Shown here: positions 41,661 to 52,253 of the stretch, piece by piece
How the letters are laid out: every line of letters begins with the position of its first letter
How positions within the stretch are numbered: the first letter of the stretch is position 1
Origin: Prorocentrum cordatum
Lineage: Eukaryota > Sar > Dinophyceae > Prorocentrales > Prorocentraceae
Length of the DNA stretch: 64,000 nucleotides
Assembly (NCBI GenBank): GCA_963575745.1
Contig: CAUYUJ010017777.1
Location: forward strand, 47,501-111,500
Direction of reading: 5' to 3'
Program-made: the position numbers and the translations under genes
The notes under the pieces: model-generated
The model's input: only the letters and a program-made list of their open reading frames with translations
Told to the model about the DNA's origin: nothing
Databases searched by the model: none

Positions 41661-43601
41661 AGCTCTTGACAGGTTGTGCATCTCGAAACATCGGTTGTCC
41701 AGGCAGATCTTGAGTTCGGTGTACAAGGCTTCACTAACCTCTTTGGTATGTGCTGCTATGTCAGCTTTGGTCAGTAGGTCATTTTCCTTAACTACTACAG
41801 CACGTTTAGCAGCCGATGATACGTATACTCTCATTATTGCGACCATGTTTAGTTCGAGCTGTGCAAGTTGGGCCTGATCCAATACGATCTTTGCCACTTC
41901 TGGCGTAAAGCACAATTCGGCGCATGGGCCGCGTTCATCACTGTCAAGAGAGTAGTCCTCGTCAGGTGTGGTCGAGCATAAGGAGACAAGACAAGGCTCT
42001 TGTTGTTCAGGCTCGTCTACGAGTGTCTCCGACACAACAGTATCTTCCTCGTCCACTGGAGCTGAGACCAAGACACATTGGTCGGGCAGCATAGTTGTTG
42101 GGACGCAGTAGAGACAGTCGTCGGTAGCCGTCGTGGGATGGAGGTCCATACGCAGCTCATCATACCACTCCTCCATCATCATGTCCTCGATGTAGTGTTC
42201 CTCGCTTTCCTCGTAGATTGTAGACAAGCGACCTTCACTTGGTGATGAAGCACCTGGGGTGTCTGGAGAAGGCCTGTCTCCAGGCTGGTCAGGTCTTTCA
42301 GACGGTGTGCCCAAGTGTTGATACTTGACAAGGTCGTCATGAAATCCCAGGGTAGGAGCTTGTGACGTCAGGCAATGGATGAGTCTGGAGTGAGTGCTAC
42401 CAGTGATTTGAGAGATGTTCAATCCGGTGCCTACACAATCGTAGTAGTGGAAGGCTGGGTTGACATCGTTGTCGTAGTGGATCAGTGTAGACCTGGTGGC
42501 GTACTTAAGTGAAGGTAGATCGAGCACGCTCTTGGCCAACCTCACGGCTACTACGCGCTCAACTCTGAAATCGTTTCGCACAAGATACTGTAGTGCTAAG
42601 TGTACGCGCGGGTGAAACTTGCTGTCGTCGGACAGGTTGAGGTTTCCCTTGTAGTCTGGGATGTAGCCGAACACTTCGGCAGGTTTCCCTGCGCCAAGGT
42701 GTGCCACGCACGTGCGGACGGCTTGCATGGCCACGTTATCCATGCCAAGTTCCCTGGTGAGAAGGCATTCGATATATAGCGTGTGGCAAGCATCGGGATG
42801 CATTGCAATTGCCTCGCGCGATCCAGCCTTGACGACTGCGTGTCCGCGTTCGGGCGCGTTACGGATCGCAGGGAATGGGCTAACCCAGCCTCCATGATCG
42901 CCCTTAGTGGCCGTAGGTCGGTGATAGTCGACCAAGTCCCCAGCAGAGCGTAGACGAGCACCATCTGGCGCCGTCTTGGCCCTGAGGGCACGGTTCGTCT
43001 TCGCTATCGCCGTGGCTTGAGTTATTGCTTCCAGGCTAACTTCCCTCACGCGACGCTCGCGTTCGTGGCCTGACGTCTCGGGGCCCTTGGGAAAATCATG
43101 GGTGTTGAGGTCAGGAAGGAAGGAAGGTTGTCGCCCAGTGTGTGCTTGGTACGGCGATACTCCGTTGTAAAACGTGAAAGCGCTGGTGACGAAGATGCCT
43201 TCGGCTAGTGCTCTGGTAAATGCAATTGGGATGTTGTGTCTGCTCAGCTCTTCCTCAATCGCGTGGGGAGTGCCTCTAAGGGTGCCATTGCGCGACTCGA
43301 TCGAGGTCGCGTGCTGGCCAGGCGCTCGGATGCGCAGTGTCGCACCCTTATTCGCCATCATGGCCTCGGCGGTTTCGTTATTGAGGGCGCCTTCTCCGTC
43401 CGAGTACAATACTTTGAAGGGTCCATGATAGGCGATCCAGCAGTAGGGGTAGGCGTCGAGTATGGTATCACGCTCTTTGTCTGGGATTTCTTGGCCTGCT
43501 GCCAGGCGAATACATCGGTCCATAATATGGAATATGATCCGTTTCTTGTGATACATGAGATCTACTTCGCCTTCGTCAAGCCAATTTCCAAGGAGGCCCA
43601 C
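41592..43601 (-). CDS. Integrase core and start of RT (inner copia element)
   Basis: A 669-codon open frame. Integrase: EGEVDLMYHKKRIIFHIMDR (first Asp), FKVLYSDGEGALNNETAEAM (second Asp) and HATSIESRNGTLRGTPHAIE (Glu), followed by AFTFYNGVSPYQAHTGRQPS. The centre (residues about 215-410) covers the copia integrase C-terminal region and a long acidic linker (YEESEEHYIEDMMMEEWYDE). The end, EVSEALYTELKICLDNRCFE and NIMTSRYACKWQFVKV, is the start of RT, before a stop at 41,592. All three catalytic acids are present, but the zinc finger lies in another frame. Confidence 0.85.
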   Translation of the reverse strand: MGLLGNWLDEGEVDLMYHKKRIIFHIMDRCIRLAAGQEIPDKERDTILDAYPYCWIAYHGPFKVLYSDGEGALNNETAEAMMANKGATLRIRAPGQHATSIESRNGTLRGTPHAIEEELSRHNIPIAFTRALAEGIFVTSAFTFYNGVSPYQAHTGRQPSFLPDLNTHDFPKGPETSGHERERRVREVSLEAITQATAIAKTNRALRAKTAPDGARLRSAGDLVDYHRPTATKGDHGGWVSPFPAIRNAPERGHAVVKAGSREAIAMHPDACHTLYIECLLTRELGMDNVAMQAVRTCVAHLGAGKPAEVFGYIPDYKGNLNLSDDSKFHPRVHLALQYLVRNDFRVERVVAVRLAKSVLDLPSLKYATRSTLIHYDNDVNPAFHYYDCVGTGLNISQITGSTHSRLIHCLTSQAPTLGFHDDLVKYQHLGTPSERPDQPGDRPSPDTPGASSPSEGRLSTIYEESEEHYIEDMMMEEWYDELRMDLHPTTATDDCLYCVPTTMLPDQCVLVSAPVDEEDTVVSETLVDEPEQQEPCLVSLCSTTPDEDYSLDSDERGPCAELCFTPEVAKIVLDQAQLAQLELNMVAIMRVYVSSAAKRAVVVKENDLLTKADIAAHTKEVSEALYTELKICLDNRCFEMHNLSRASNIMTSRYACKWQFVKVGTEYF

Positions 43602-43637
43602 GGAAGGTAACGTGGAGTTACCCGGGCGCTCCCAGGC

Positions 43638-44198
43638 TCAACATTCCCGACAAGTGTCGCAGATTTCTTTGATCATATTTAGTCGAACGTTCTCCAAACC
43701 CACCTTTTCTAGGATCAGCCTCATCTTGGGCCCCTTCGCATCGGGCCACCGTAGGTGCAGTTTACGGAGTTCCTTTTTGACTACATGAGGTTCATAACTA
43801 CGGAGGTTTTGCCGACTGCGTTGGATATCAAATCTCGCCCAGTCAGGCAGTCGTGGAGCCCCCGAGCCGGTCGAGGCAAGAGGGTTCCTCGTGGCTCTCC
43901 GCAGTCGGTCTCCTTCGTCAACTGCATCTGGAGGTGGAGGTACACCTTGTAAGCGGCCACGGCGGGCTGCTACCTGCGGCGATTCGCCGCGGGAGGCGCG
44001 TTTCCTCTCGAAGACGCGGAAGGCGTTTCCACGCTCGGGCGCGTCTCGCAGTATATCATAACTGCTAGCACCAGATGTAGGATGGGCGATCCCAAAGGCG
44101 CGTGGCCGCGGTGGCCTGGCGCGAGCGCCCCGACGGCCACCCGATGCCGAGGCTTGACCCTCACCCGGCCTGGGCAAGGGATTCCACCAAGCTGGCAC
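43638..44198 (-). pseudogene. Integrase zinc-finger region (inner copia element)
   Basis: The frame ends VVKKELRKLHLRWPDAKGPK, MRLILEKVGLENVRLNMIKE and ICDTCREC. This is the HHCC segment before a copia integrase core. One His (KLHLRW) and both Cys (C-x-x-C) are visible, but the second His, normally in an HA motif after W, is replaced by PDA. It is out of frame with the core at 43,601. The N-terminal half of the ORF is Arg-rich linker with the hairpin GCGGCG-ATT-CGCCGC at 43,976-43,990. Confidence 0.65.
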
Positions 44199-44330
44199 AG
44201 TGCGCCCCTCTGGGTCATGATCATCTGGGAGTTTGAACGGCTCGGCAAAGCGGCATTTGCCGGGCTCGGTGTCGAGGTGGTTCTTAACACCCTTGCTTCT
44301 CGTGAGGTCCCTCTGGCACGCAGGGCGTGG

Positions 44331-45830
44331 TCAGTATACAGAGATGGGGTCGTGATATTTACACTGTGTAGGATCTCTGTTGTGGCTAGGGCTGTCCTTT
44401 CGGACGTTATCGATACATGCTGGGCATGTGGCCACTTTTGGGATGACACGGTCACCATTGCGTCTCATACCCTCTCCTGGTTCAGCTTGATCAGGGAGGT
44501 CGGCAGGATAAGCATGAGCAGTTCGTGCAGGCGCGACTCCGCGCGCATTGTCCATGGCTGTCGCCAGGTAAACGGCTTCCACAAAGGCAGACTGCAGTCG
44601 TCGAATGCAGTTTTGTGACAATGGAAGCTCCTTGTTGCACGGCTGTGCATGCATATGTTGGCCGTTGCACTTGAGTCGCTCAAAAGATTTAAGAATTGCC
44701 TCGTCGTTGCTGGTGATATCTGTCGGCTTCTTAATATGATCACCAGCCGTGTCCTTGAGTCCCGTCGCACATTGGTCGATGCGCGCAGTTGTAATGTGAG
44801 GTCGGTCGGCAAGTTCTTTCCATGGGGAATCTCATCCACCCATATCCCTGTGGGTTTTTTCGCGTATAAACCACCTCCGTGCGTTATCTTGTGTGGCAGC
44901 TATTTTACCACAGTAGGTTATGTGTGGCAAGTCTTATTTGCGGTGCTGTTTCCAAGTGTTGTAGTTGGCTTGGTAACTGTAGTAGGATGGTGGTCCTGTG
45001 GCGCGGCAGCCGGGCTGTAGAATGGCGACCCGTGCGTAGCATACTGCAAAGTAATAGTCTACAGCTCGCTGCACCGAGGGGTCCCCCAGGTCGACACATG
45101 TGGTCTCGTCTAGATTGCCGCCTGAGGAGAGGCCTCTTGAGAAGGCAAGCTTTGAAAGGCCACCCTCGCATCCACGCAGTTCCAACATGTCCACGCAGTT
45201 GTTGTTGCCATAGCGTAGAGTAGCCACTATACTATATATGTCGGCGTGTGCGTCGGGCAGAGATGTGGGGAGGGTTAGGAACAGGTCATCTTCCTCGTCA
45301 GAGCTAATCAGCTCGACAGGGACGTCAGTGCTCCAGGTCGCCATAAGATCCTGTCCGAGTCCTGACAAGTCGTCGCCGCAATCGTCGTTTCCATCTTCAA
45401 CGTGCTTTTTGATGCGGCGAGGCTTGATGCCTGCTTCCTTTTCGGCTTTAAGCCTTTCCTTCTGTTTGATACGCGATTCCGTAAGTAAAACTTGTTCGTC
45501 GTGTTCACTGGTCTGTGTGCCCATCGTCGTTGATGAGTGGGTACCTGCAACAATCGCCAGAGTCGGGAGGGGGGGAGGACAGTCATCTATGATGACGCGT
45601 CTGGGTTTCTGTGGTGATTGAGCAGGCTCGCTGCCGAGCATGACCGGTTCCTCGGGCTGCCAGTACATGCGTGTACTGATGTTGGCAAACCCTTCGGGTA
45701 ATGGTGCATGCCAATCATATCCCGTCGGTTGATCGGCTATCGCGATATCCTGAATAACCGTGGTGTCCAGGTTAATCGTTACACGTCGGATAACATCGGA
45801 CCATTTCGGTCCCCCCTCGTTGGTCGTAAC
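44331..45830 (-). pseudogene. Methyltransferase-like module 2 (inner copia element)
   Basis: Frame 44,934-45,668 (open upstream through GGPKWSDVIRRVTINLDTTV) contains CVDMLELRGCEGGLSKLAFS (G-rich loop), RGLSSGGNLDETTCVDLGDP (acidic strand ends) and VAILQPGCRATGPPSYYS (P-x-C-x-x-x-G-P, the PPC equivalent). After a stop, shifted frames continue GKIAATQDNARRWFIRE (ENP position degenerated), a stop at about 44,840, then ARIDQCATGLKDTAGDHIKK and PTDITSN, C-x-x-Q-H-x-H, and a Cys pair ATCPACIDN. The DQC-x-x-G ... KKPT ... [ST]-N block matches the other modules. The whole is frameshifted. Confidence 0.55.
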
Positions 45831-45929
45831 ATAAGATGTATGTTGTTATCCGTACGGGTGTAGGTATTTAGGTATCGGGCACGTTTCCGTGCATAGTGTT
45901 GCCCTTCCCCAGGATCCGATCGTTAAGGT

Positions 45930-46479
45930 GACGAATGAGCGTGATGCGTGTCTGTGCTCTCCATTCGGCATGTCGTACCGTTTGGCCGTACCAATCCAAA
46001 ACATGTTGTGGTATCGCCTGTTTGCACGTACGTGCCCATCACTTGGAGCTAGTCGGTATTGATGTGGCTACCTGCATATATGTACCACTTGGTGTATTGT
46101 CTTGCATATTGAATCTAATACCGAAACGACACAACCGCATCCGTACTACCGTCAGCTCAAGATCTTCTAGAGTGTCATGTACTGGAGATAACTTACAAAC
46201 GTATCCTGGGGGTCCGAACACTATGATCACCATGCGGAGCTTCCTTGCCTTCGTCAGAAGGTTCTGAATGCGTGACCAGTGTGGGGCTACTCTTTTACCT
46301 GGGGTTCTTACGTACCAGTCCCCCGGAGTACTGACCCATTTTAAAGCGTAGTCCCCGCTGATTACGGCCCCCAGATATTCTGCGCCCACAACTGTCATGA
46401 ACTCGTTGTGGGAGATACTGTCACAGATATTTCCTCGGGTGCGGAAGTCAGCGCAAGCTTCTCTCGTATCATCGATCAC
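45930..46479 (-). pseudogene. Methyltransferase-like segment 1 (inner copia element)
   Basis: 146-codon frame: ISGDYALKWVSTPGDWYVRT, APHWSRIQNLLTKARKLRMV, IIVFGPPGYVCKLSP, then VVRMRLCRFGIRFNMQDNTP and SGTYMQVATS. The order of a hydrophobic strand ending in PP, then R-x-R-x-C-x-F-G, then a PSG-x-Y-x-Q-V-A-T block parallels the P-C / D-Q-C-x-x-G / K-x-T order of module 2. I read it as a second, more diverged copy of the same kind of domain (inference). Function unknown. Confidence 0.4.
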
Positions 46480-46953
46480 AAAAGCTCGTTTCTGATGGCA
46501 GGTTGCCCCGCTGTCCTTGTTGACCCCTGGCCTCTCGGCTATCAGGCAAGGCGACGAGGGGATAGCGTCGCCCTGCCCTCTTCACGATGCAGAAGAGGCG
46601 CTTGCCACATCTGCCAGCATCTGAGCTTCTCTCAAATGCTGAAGCTCTGCGCGGCAGCGCGCGGTAGCCAGCATGGACGGATTGCCCCTCAGCTGCTTCA
46701 GGAGGCCCTTCGACCTCGCGTCGTTGACCGTCTGCAGCTCATGGCGCGTGTATCTTCCTGCGTGTCCTCAACGCATCCACGGGTGCAACGCCTCCGCCAT
46801 GCTGTGCCAGTGTCCTGGCTACGAAGCAGTCGAACGACTCCAGGTCGTCGATGCTGTCGCCTCTCGTCGTCGCCTTGGCGAGTATCGCGAGCAACCCCTG
46901 GGGCAGGTTTCCCAGCAATTGTTGGCGCTCTTACGCGGGGGATGGCTCGCCCG

Positions 46954-47500
46954 TCAGCGCCGTCTGGAATGACGTCGTACTCGTACTTGAGGCGGTTGCC
47001 CCGCGGCCCCGAATCGATCGCACCTGATTGACAGATGGCCTGATGACAACTTAGTTGTAGGCATGATCTTGGAGCCCTCGGGGAGTTCCATCTTGACCTG
47101 TCCCCTCCCAGGGAAGATCAGCTTCCCCTGGCCTCGCCCGAGCACAATAATAGCGCGCTTGTCCTGCGCACTGTCGAGGCCCAGGATAGCCGGCAGGTCC
47201 TTGCCGCAACCCGAAACGATATTGGTCTTGTACAAGTCGAGCTGGGTCGAGCCCTGGCACTCGCAGGCAATGCTGAAAGTGCCCGCGGCATCAGATGGGG
47301 CCGACCCCTCGCCCACCCCGTGTAGGTTCAGCAGCGAACGGGGTTCAAACGTACAGGGGCGATTATGTGCCTCAGCAGCCTGAACAAATTTGCGGCTCGT
47401 GTTCCCCCCCCCATTATATTGATGTTCGAGCCCACATCTATGAGGATCGAGTTGCCACCGTCCTCGAGAAATGTTCTGCTAAGAAATGTTCTGCTAGGCT
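46954..47500 (-). pseudogene. Retropepsin-like protease (inner copia element)
   Basis: Frame 47,328-47,810 ends with GGNSILIDVGSNINIMGGGT, the active-site strand D-x-G-S in place of D-T-G-A/S. Frame 46,954-47,316 continues with CECQGSTQLDLYKTNIVSGC, DLPAILGLDSAQDKRAIIVL (the ILG-x-D/S motif) and LSSGHLSIRCDRF. The two are separated by a frameshift near 47,325. A 15-bp tandem duplication (AAATGTTCTGCTAAG-type) at 47,466-47,497 repeats SRTFL just upstream. Confidence 0.7.
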
Positions 47501-47763
47501 GCTTGATATGCACCGTCTCTGTTGCGCCATTCGCGATATCTGGCGGGTTCCCCCGCATCTGGGACGCGACTCCTGGCAGGTTTCCCCGCGCCGTTCTGGC
47601 ACTCTGCCTTCCTGCGGCCATACGTGCCAGATCGATACATTGGAAATGTGACACGTCCTGGGCGTTAACGCCCTGTTCTTCGCGCCAATTAGCATACTCA
47701 TCACGTATGCTGATATATTGCTCCTGAGTGGTACGGCGCGTCAACGTCAGGTATGATTGCATA

Positions 47764-49186
47764 TCAATGTCTTGCAATCCCCCATTCATGATGTGATCTC
47801 TGTGCTGCAACCACTCGTATCCTGGCCGTCATTGTTTCCACCGTGCTCCTCAGCTCCCGCAGCTCCCTCGCCGCTTGTTCAGGAGCCTGCGTGACGGAGC
47901 TGGTCCATGGGAATGGCGACGCTATGATGCCTGGTGCTCGGCAGATGGCACATACTGGTTGCTGGGGATCACCTTCTCGCTGATCCGTGACATGGCCCAC
48001 CACATTCGCGTTCCAGCATTCCTCGTGGAATAGATGGTTGCACCTCAGGCGGTAGATGTTCTCCCTCGGCATGAACTCCTCGAGACATACCGCGCAGGTG
48101 TCTTCCATCCCGGCGTATACCTCCACGTCCGCCGTCCTGGGATCCACTCGCCGCTGCCGTTCCAAGACTGTCTCAGCGCCCAGGAAGGTAGCTGGAGGAT
48201 CTCCAGCGGGTGTCTGAGCCTCCGGCGCTGGGGCAGCCACTGCCGGAGCGGCTGCCGCTATGGAGGCTGCGGGCGACGCTGCTGGCGAGTCTCCTCGCGT
48301 GGGTGAGCCCTTGCCCCTGCCCTTCGTTACCTCACATGCTGCTGCGCGTGCCTGATCACGTGCACTCTGCACTGCCTGCCGGCGTCGGAAACACACCTGT
48401 TGTGTGTTTGTTGTGTGTCGGTCTGATATAGTCCGGCACTCCCCTACTGCCCGAAGATATCGAATGGGCAGTGGGCTGGACAACCACGTCCGGCATCGGC
48501 GGTGCAGGCATGAATGACATATGCAAGCACATAGACTGATCACTGCAGCGCACATGTGTGCGGCTATGAAACTGGTCGGCTGTTTCGCGCACGAACCTGT
48601 TCGGGACCCTAGAGCCATCTGGGTACAGTGGCGGGTCCATGGTCGCGGCTGGTGGCCTCTGGCCTTGGGCCATGCTCGGATGGGCATTGAAAGCCGGGAC
48701 GAAGGCTCGTTGCCGAGCAGGGTCGAGAGGATTCGGACCCTCAGGTTCCCAAGACCAGGCTGGCCTCCACCTCGGACCACTTGGGTGAAGCAAGTTGTGG
48801 CTCTGCACCTGCCGCACCGCGGCCGCCACCCGCGTGCGGTAGTCGTCTGGCACTCCTGTAGGCATGTTCTGGTCGATCGGCGGTCGGTGCTGCGCCGGGG
48901 TGCCAGGCAAGTTTCCCCGCATAATTGATGGCGTGCCCGGTGGCATGATGCCCGGAAGAGCTGTGCCATGGTCAGCTCTGGCCGCAGCGATCCGCCCCAT
49001 GAGAGTGCCACTCGGAGCAGGACGCGCAGGTGTCCCAAATGGGGACTGCACTGGCGTCGACACTACTGGTCTCATGCCCCTCGGCGTGTGCATGCTGTGC
49101 GAGGGGCTCCCTGGCATCTGCTCGAATCGAGCTGGCTCTCCGAAGATGCGGCCAAACGTTTGCGGGTCTCCCTGCGGCTCGGGCAT
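47764..49186 (-). pseudogene. RING-H2 finger domain and linker (inner copia element)
   Basis: Upstream linker in frame 48,356-49,186 (Pro/Ser/Gly-rich). The RING is in frame 47,764-49,038 at about 47,935-48,096: DTCAVCLEEFMPRENIYRLR, CNHLFHEECW, then VCAICRAPG. All eight ligands are visible in the order C-x2-C, C-x-H-x2-H-x2-C, C-x2-C. RING-H2 domains are usually E3 ubiquitin ligase modules that contact an E2. A coiled-coil-like C-terminus follows (AARELRELRSTVETMTARIR). Sits between the KptA-like domain and the protease. A role in degrading host or element protein is speculation. Confidence 0.75.
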
Positions 49187-49415
49187 GTCGCTCCTGATCC
49201 CAAGATCTGGTGGGTCTCGGGCTGGTTTCCCAGCGCTGTTGGGTTGTAGTGGTCTCCCAACGCGGCCTGGCAGCGCGCCGATGGAGGCTCATCGTCACGC
49301 CAGAGAGACATCCTGCGCCCAAAACTCGCATTGCCCACCGATCTCCACTTACTTGGCGCCGTCATCTCGGCTGTGGAACATCGTGCACGGCGACTGCCCA
49401 AGTAGTGTGGGTTCC

Positions 49416-50282
49416 GCCACTGCTTGCCTGTGGCGATCTCCTCCACATAATTGATGTAGTACGGCTCGATGATGCCGTTGACCCCTTCAGACAGCAAAAC
49501 ACCGTTGTCTGACCAGCAGAACTCGATTTTGCCCTTCAAGGCCTGGTGCCAGTCAATCGAGATGATAATCTCGGACTCAGGCTCCCATCCGCTCTGCACG
49601 TCACGACGCTGAAGCGTCGGAACAAAGTGGATGTGTGAGCGTCCAGTTCCTTTCTTCTTGGTGTTGTGCTCTTTGCGGCAGGAGAGGCCAACCCACACGG
49701 CACCCTCGAAGGCCGCCCACCTTGCACCGTGGATGGCGACATCAGGGTATGGGGCCGGTCTCCCAGCAGGGCTGTCGGCAGTACGATGTACTTGTACAAC
49801 GACCATGGGGCCATGAGCTTCCACGAGTGCCCCAGCGAAGCACGAATGAACAGATCGGCCGTGACAGTATCTCACATCAAGACCTTGAACTGCAACCGCT
49901 GCTTCTCCTCTCCGTCCGACTCGCGGACGTGGACGATCGCCATCATGATTGCAGCCGTCTGATCAACCGTCCTACCGTAGAATGTCTCGGCGATGATCTT
50001 GGCATCATCGGACCTCGGGAAGTACCCGTCGTGCCGAATGCCGTCGCTCCAGGGAAACGCGTGCACGAGCTCGCGGAGGTTGATCCAGCCATCGCGGTCG
50101 TCGAACGACCTCAGCTTCCACGCTGGGTTGTGCGATTTGTCGGGCGCGTGCCTGCAGATCTTACTGAGGCAAAGGCTGAGCTGCTTGAGCTTGTAGTTAA
50201 TGCTGGGAATGATTCCTCTTTCGGCAGCTCGCCATGAACGCCTCGTCAACCGAACGTATCGGTGGAAGCTTCCGTAGAGCAC
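49416..50282 (-). pseudogene. KptA/Tpt1-like RNA 2'-phosphotransferase domain (inner copia element)
   Basis: The family removes a 2'-phosphate from RNA (classically at the splice junction of tRNA) using NAD. Visible here: INYKLKQLSLCLSKICRHAP (the L-S-K-x-[LI]-x-x-x-[LI]-R-H start, with the Arg-His pair), DDRDGWINLRELV, QRLQFKVLM, VRYCHGRSV (the I-R-A-x-Q-G-H-S region, Arg kept), DVAIHGARWAAF (H-G-T region), VWVGLSCRK, GRSHIHFVP (the R-x-H-I-H motif), IISIDWHQALKGKIEFCWSD and NGVLLSEGVNGIIEPYYINY. The length, about 250 residues, fits the family. One -1 frameshift (ATGTGAGA at 49,872-49,879) splits it after KVLM. Catalytic-type Arg and His residues remain, so decay is recent or slight. The identification is from memory of the family and needs a profile search. 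Confidence 0.72.
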
Positions 50283-52143
50283 GTCGATCGTTAATCAACT
50301 CCCGGCTTCCACTCGTAAATGAAGTGTCGCCTGGGTGGCGCAGCTCATCTTCTGGCGGCTTTCCCCGCAATGGAGCCCCTGCTGATGATGAGGCTGCGGC
50401 TCCTGATGATGAAGATGCTGCGGCTGCAGCGCCTGGCGGGTTTCCCCGCGACATCTCTCGGCTGGCGCTGCTCCTGATCGTAGGCGCCCAGTTGCCCCGA
50501 GGCATAACATCCTCCTCGGACTCCTTGGAGCGCGTCGCCACTGGCGATGCAGGCGTAGGGGTATACCCTGTGCGCTCAAACGCCTTGGCCTTGCTGGCGA
50601 TGGAGCCACTCCGGCTCGGCTGACGCCTGTGGATCTCCAGGGATTCCTGAGGCTGTTGCCTGGGGTCAGTTCTATGTGCAGGGCTTGCTCGAGCTGTTGA
50701 CTTCGGCACCTCTGCGAGGGGCCTTCCCATCTGCACATTGAACCCGAGCTCCTCAGAGCGGGTGGAGGGGTTCTTCTGTCTCTCGCCGGAGGGCGTCCTG
50801 TATTCACGAGTCTCGCTTTCCGAAGCTTTTGGGATCGTCGGTGGGTTCTTTGCTTCGGCTTGCGACTCCAGCAGCATTCGGCGAGTTGCCTCGCGCCTGC
50901 GCTCTTCTGCCAACCGCTTGCGTTCTGCCTCTGCTGCGACTCGTTGGACCTCCTGCTCGTCGTCGCTCGTCATCTCGTACGTGCGAGCCTGACTGGAGAC
51001 ACCAGGCGGGTTTCCCCGCGGAGAGCGTGGCCACTGGGCAGGATGATCGTTGGGGCGCATGGCCTCGAGACGGCTGTTGGCCGCGTTGATCTCCTCTTGG
51101 GTCATGGGCACAGGAGGTGGATGACCCTCCTTTGCAGGAATACGGCCGCTGTTAGGGCTTAGGACGTCACGGAGGCCAACAGGGCAGCCAGGTCGGTGCC
51201 CCTGGAACTCCTGTGAGCACGGCCCGCAGGCAGCGTTAGGCCTGTAGCGGCGGCGCTCCTCGATGATGGCCCCCAGCTGTCTCCGCGCTGCCTCTTTATC
51301 AGGACGTCGAATGTTCGTATCGATCTGATAACCGCCCCGTATGGACTTGCCCTGGGCGTCCCTGTAGATAGGGTTGCCCTGCCCGAAGGCAGAGTGTTCG
51401 CCCGCTCTGCGCCTGGGATCGTTGTAGGCCAGCAGCTGACCCCCACGTCGGGCAGCATGCTCTGATGGAGCCGCCTGCCGATATTCACGTGGGAGCCGTC
51501 CTTGGGGGTGTGGGTCGTCTCTAGGACGCGTATGCGAGCGAGACCTCCTGGCCTGGTCGTCGGATGATGCTGCTGACGTGGCCTGGGCAGGAACTGGCAT
51601 TGTGTCCTGGGCAGGCGTGGGCGGCGCATCCTGGGCAGGCAGGTCTCCCTGCTGGTGAGGGTCGGACATGGTGAGGTATCGTGCGGGTGGTTGTGCGTCG
51701 GTCTCGTCTCCGTCGAAGTCCACCTCCTCGTCTTCGCCGTTGACGCTCATCATGAGGATGGTGGTCTCGTCTTCGCACAATCCACAGCCGTCCTCATCTT
51801 TGGCTTCTGAAGTAGGATTGCCAATGATGAGAGTCATCGGCCCATTCGGGACAGGCAGGTTTCCCTGCTGTGGTGGCGTCTGGGCACCGCTGGGCCGTCC
51901 CGGCGCAGGTGGCATGGCGGTCGGACCAGGCTCGCTGCCGAGCACGGCGTGCGCCTCAGGCTGAGCAGTCGTAAGAGGGCTGCCCGATGATGTTGCGCAT
52001 GGCCGTATGGCCGGGGCGATGCCCCGCCGCCTGGGGACCCCGTCCTGGCGCCCGTTCACGCCTCGTGATGGCCCTCTGAAGGGCTTGGCGCCAGCGCCCA
52101 TTTGCCTGCCATAGGCGCCGCTGTACACCGTCGGGAAGCACAC
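50197..52143 (-). CDS. Gag-KptA linker region (inner copia element)
   Basis: 648-codon open frame of low complexity, rich in Pro, Arg, Glu and Ser. It includes an acidic patch (SVNGEDEEVDFDGDETDAQP), a Cys pair (CGLCEDE), a second one (ACGPCSQEFQGHRPGCP, a possible C-x2-C-x5-H-x3-C knuckle), an E/R-rich helix (EAERKRLAEERRREATRRML), and an Ala/Ser tract before the stop. It carries seven or more 15-base hairpins, which often translate as R/Q-G-N-x-P. It reads into the KptA-like domain after a frameshift near 50,215. Confidence 0.55.
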   Translation of the reverse strand: MCFPTVYSGAYGRQMGAGAKPFRGPSRGVNGRQDGVPRRRGIAPAIRPCATSSGSPLTTAQPEAHAVLGSEPGPTAMPPAPGRPSGAQTPPQQGNLPVPNGPMTLIIGNPTSEAKDEDGCGLCEDETTILMMSVNGEDEEVDFDGDETDAQPPARYLTMSDPHQQGDLPAQDAPPTPAQDTMPVPAQATSAASSDDQARRSRSHTRPRDDPHPQGRLPREYRQAAPSEHAARRGGQLLAYNDPRRRAGEHSAFGQGNPIYRDAQGKSIRGGYQIDTNIRRPDKEAARRQLGAIIEERRRYRPNAACGPCSQEFQGHRPGCPVGLRDVLSPNSGRIPAKEGHPPPVPMTQEEINAANSRLEAMRPNDHPAQWPRSPRGNPPGVSSQARTYEMTSDDEQEVQRVAAEAERKRLAEERRREATRRMLLESQAEAKNPPTIPKASESETREYRTPSGERQKNPSTRSEELGFNVQMGRPLAEVPKSTARASPAHRTDPRQQPQESLEIHRRQPSRSGSIASKAKAFERTGYTPTPASPVATRSKESEEDVMPRGNWAPTIRSSASREMSRGNPPGAAAAASSSSGAAASSSAGAPLRGKPPEDELRHPGDTSFTSGSRELINDRRALRKLPPIRSVDEAFMASCRKRNHSQH

Positions 52144-52253
52144 TGTCGATGAGAGAGAAAGCAGCCGTCAGCAGGTCCGAGTCATCACAGACGTCGGAGT
52201 CCTGCAGCATCATGTGGCCGCTCTCAACACGTTGCTGACTTCCTGGGTACTCT

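Noticed and set aside
42678-42692. Explaining the copia hairpins as a simple peptide repeat (x-G-N-x-P)
   Set aside because: Some copies are read in other phases (A-G-K-P-A at 42,678; E-E-T-R at 41,373) or lie in non-coding DNA (39,980), while base pairing is kept, so RNA or DNA structure explains the pattern better than the peptide.
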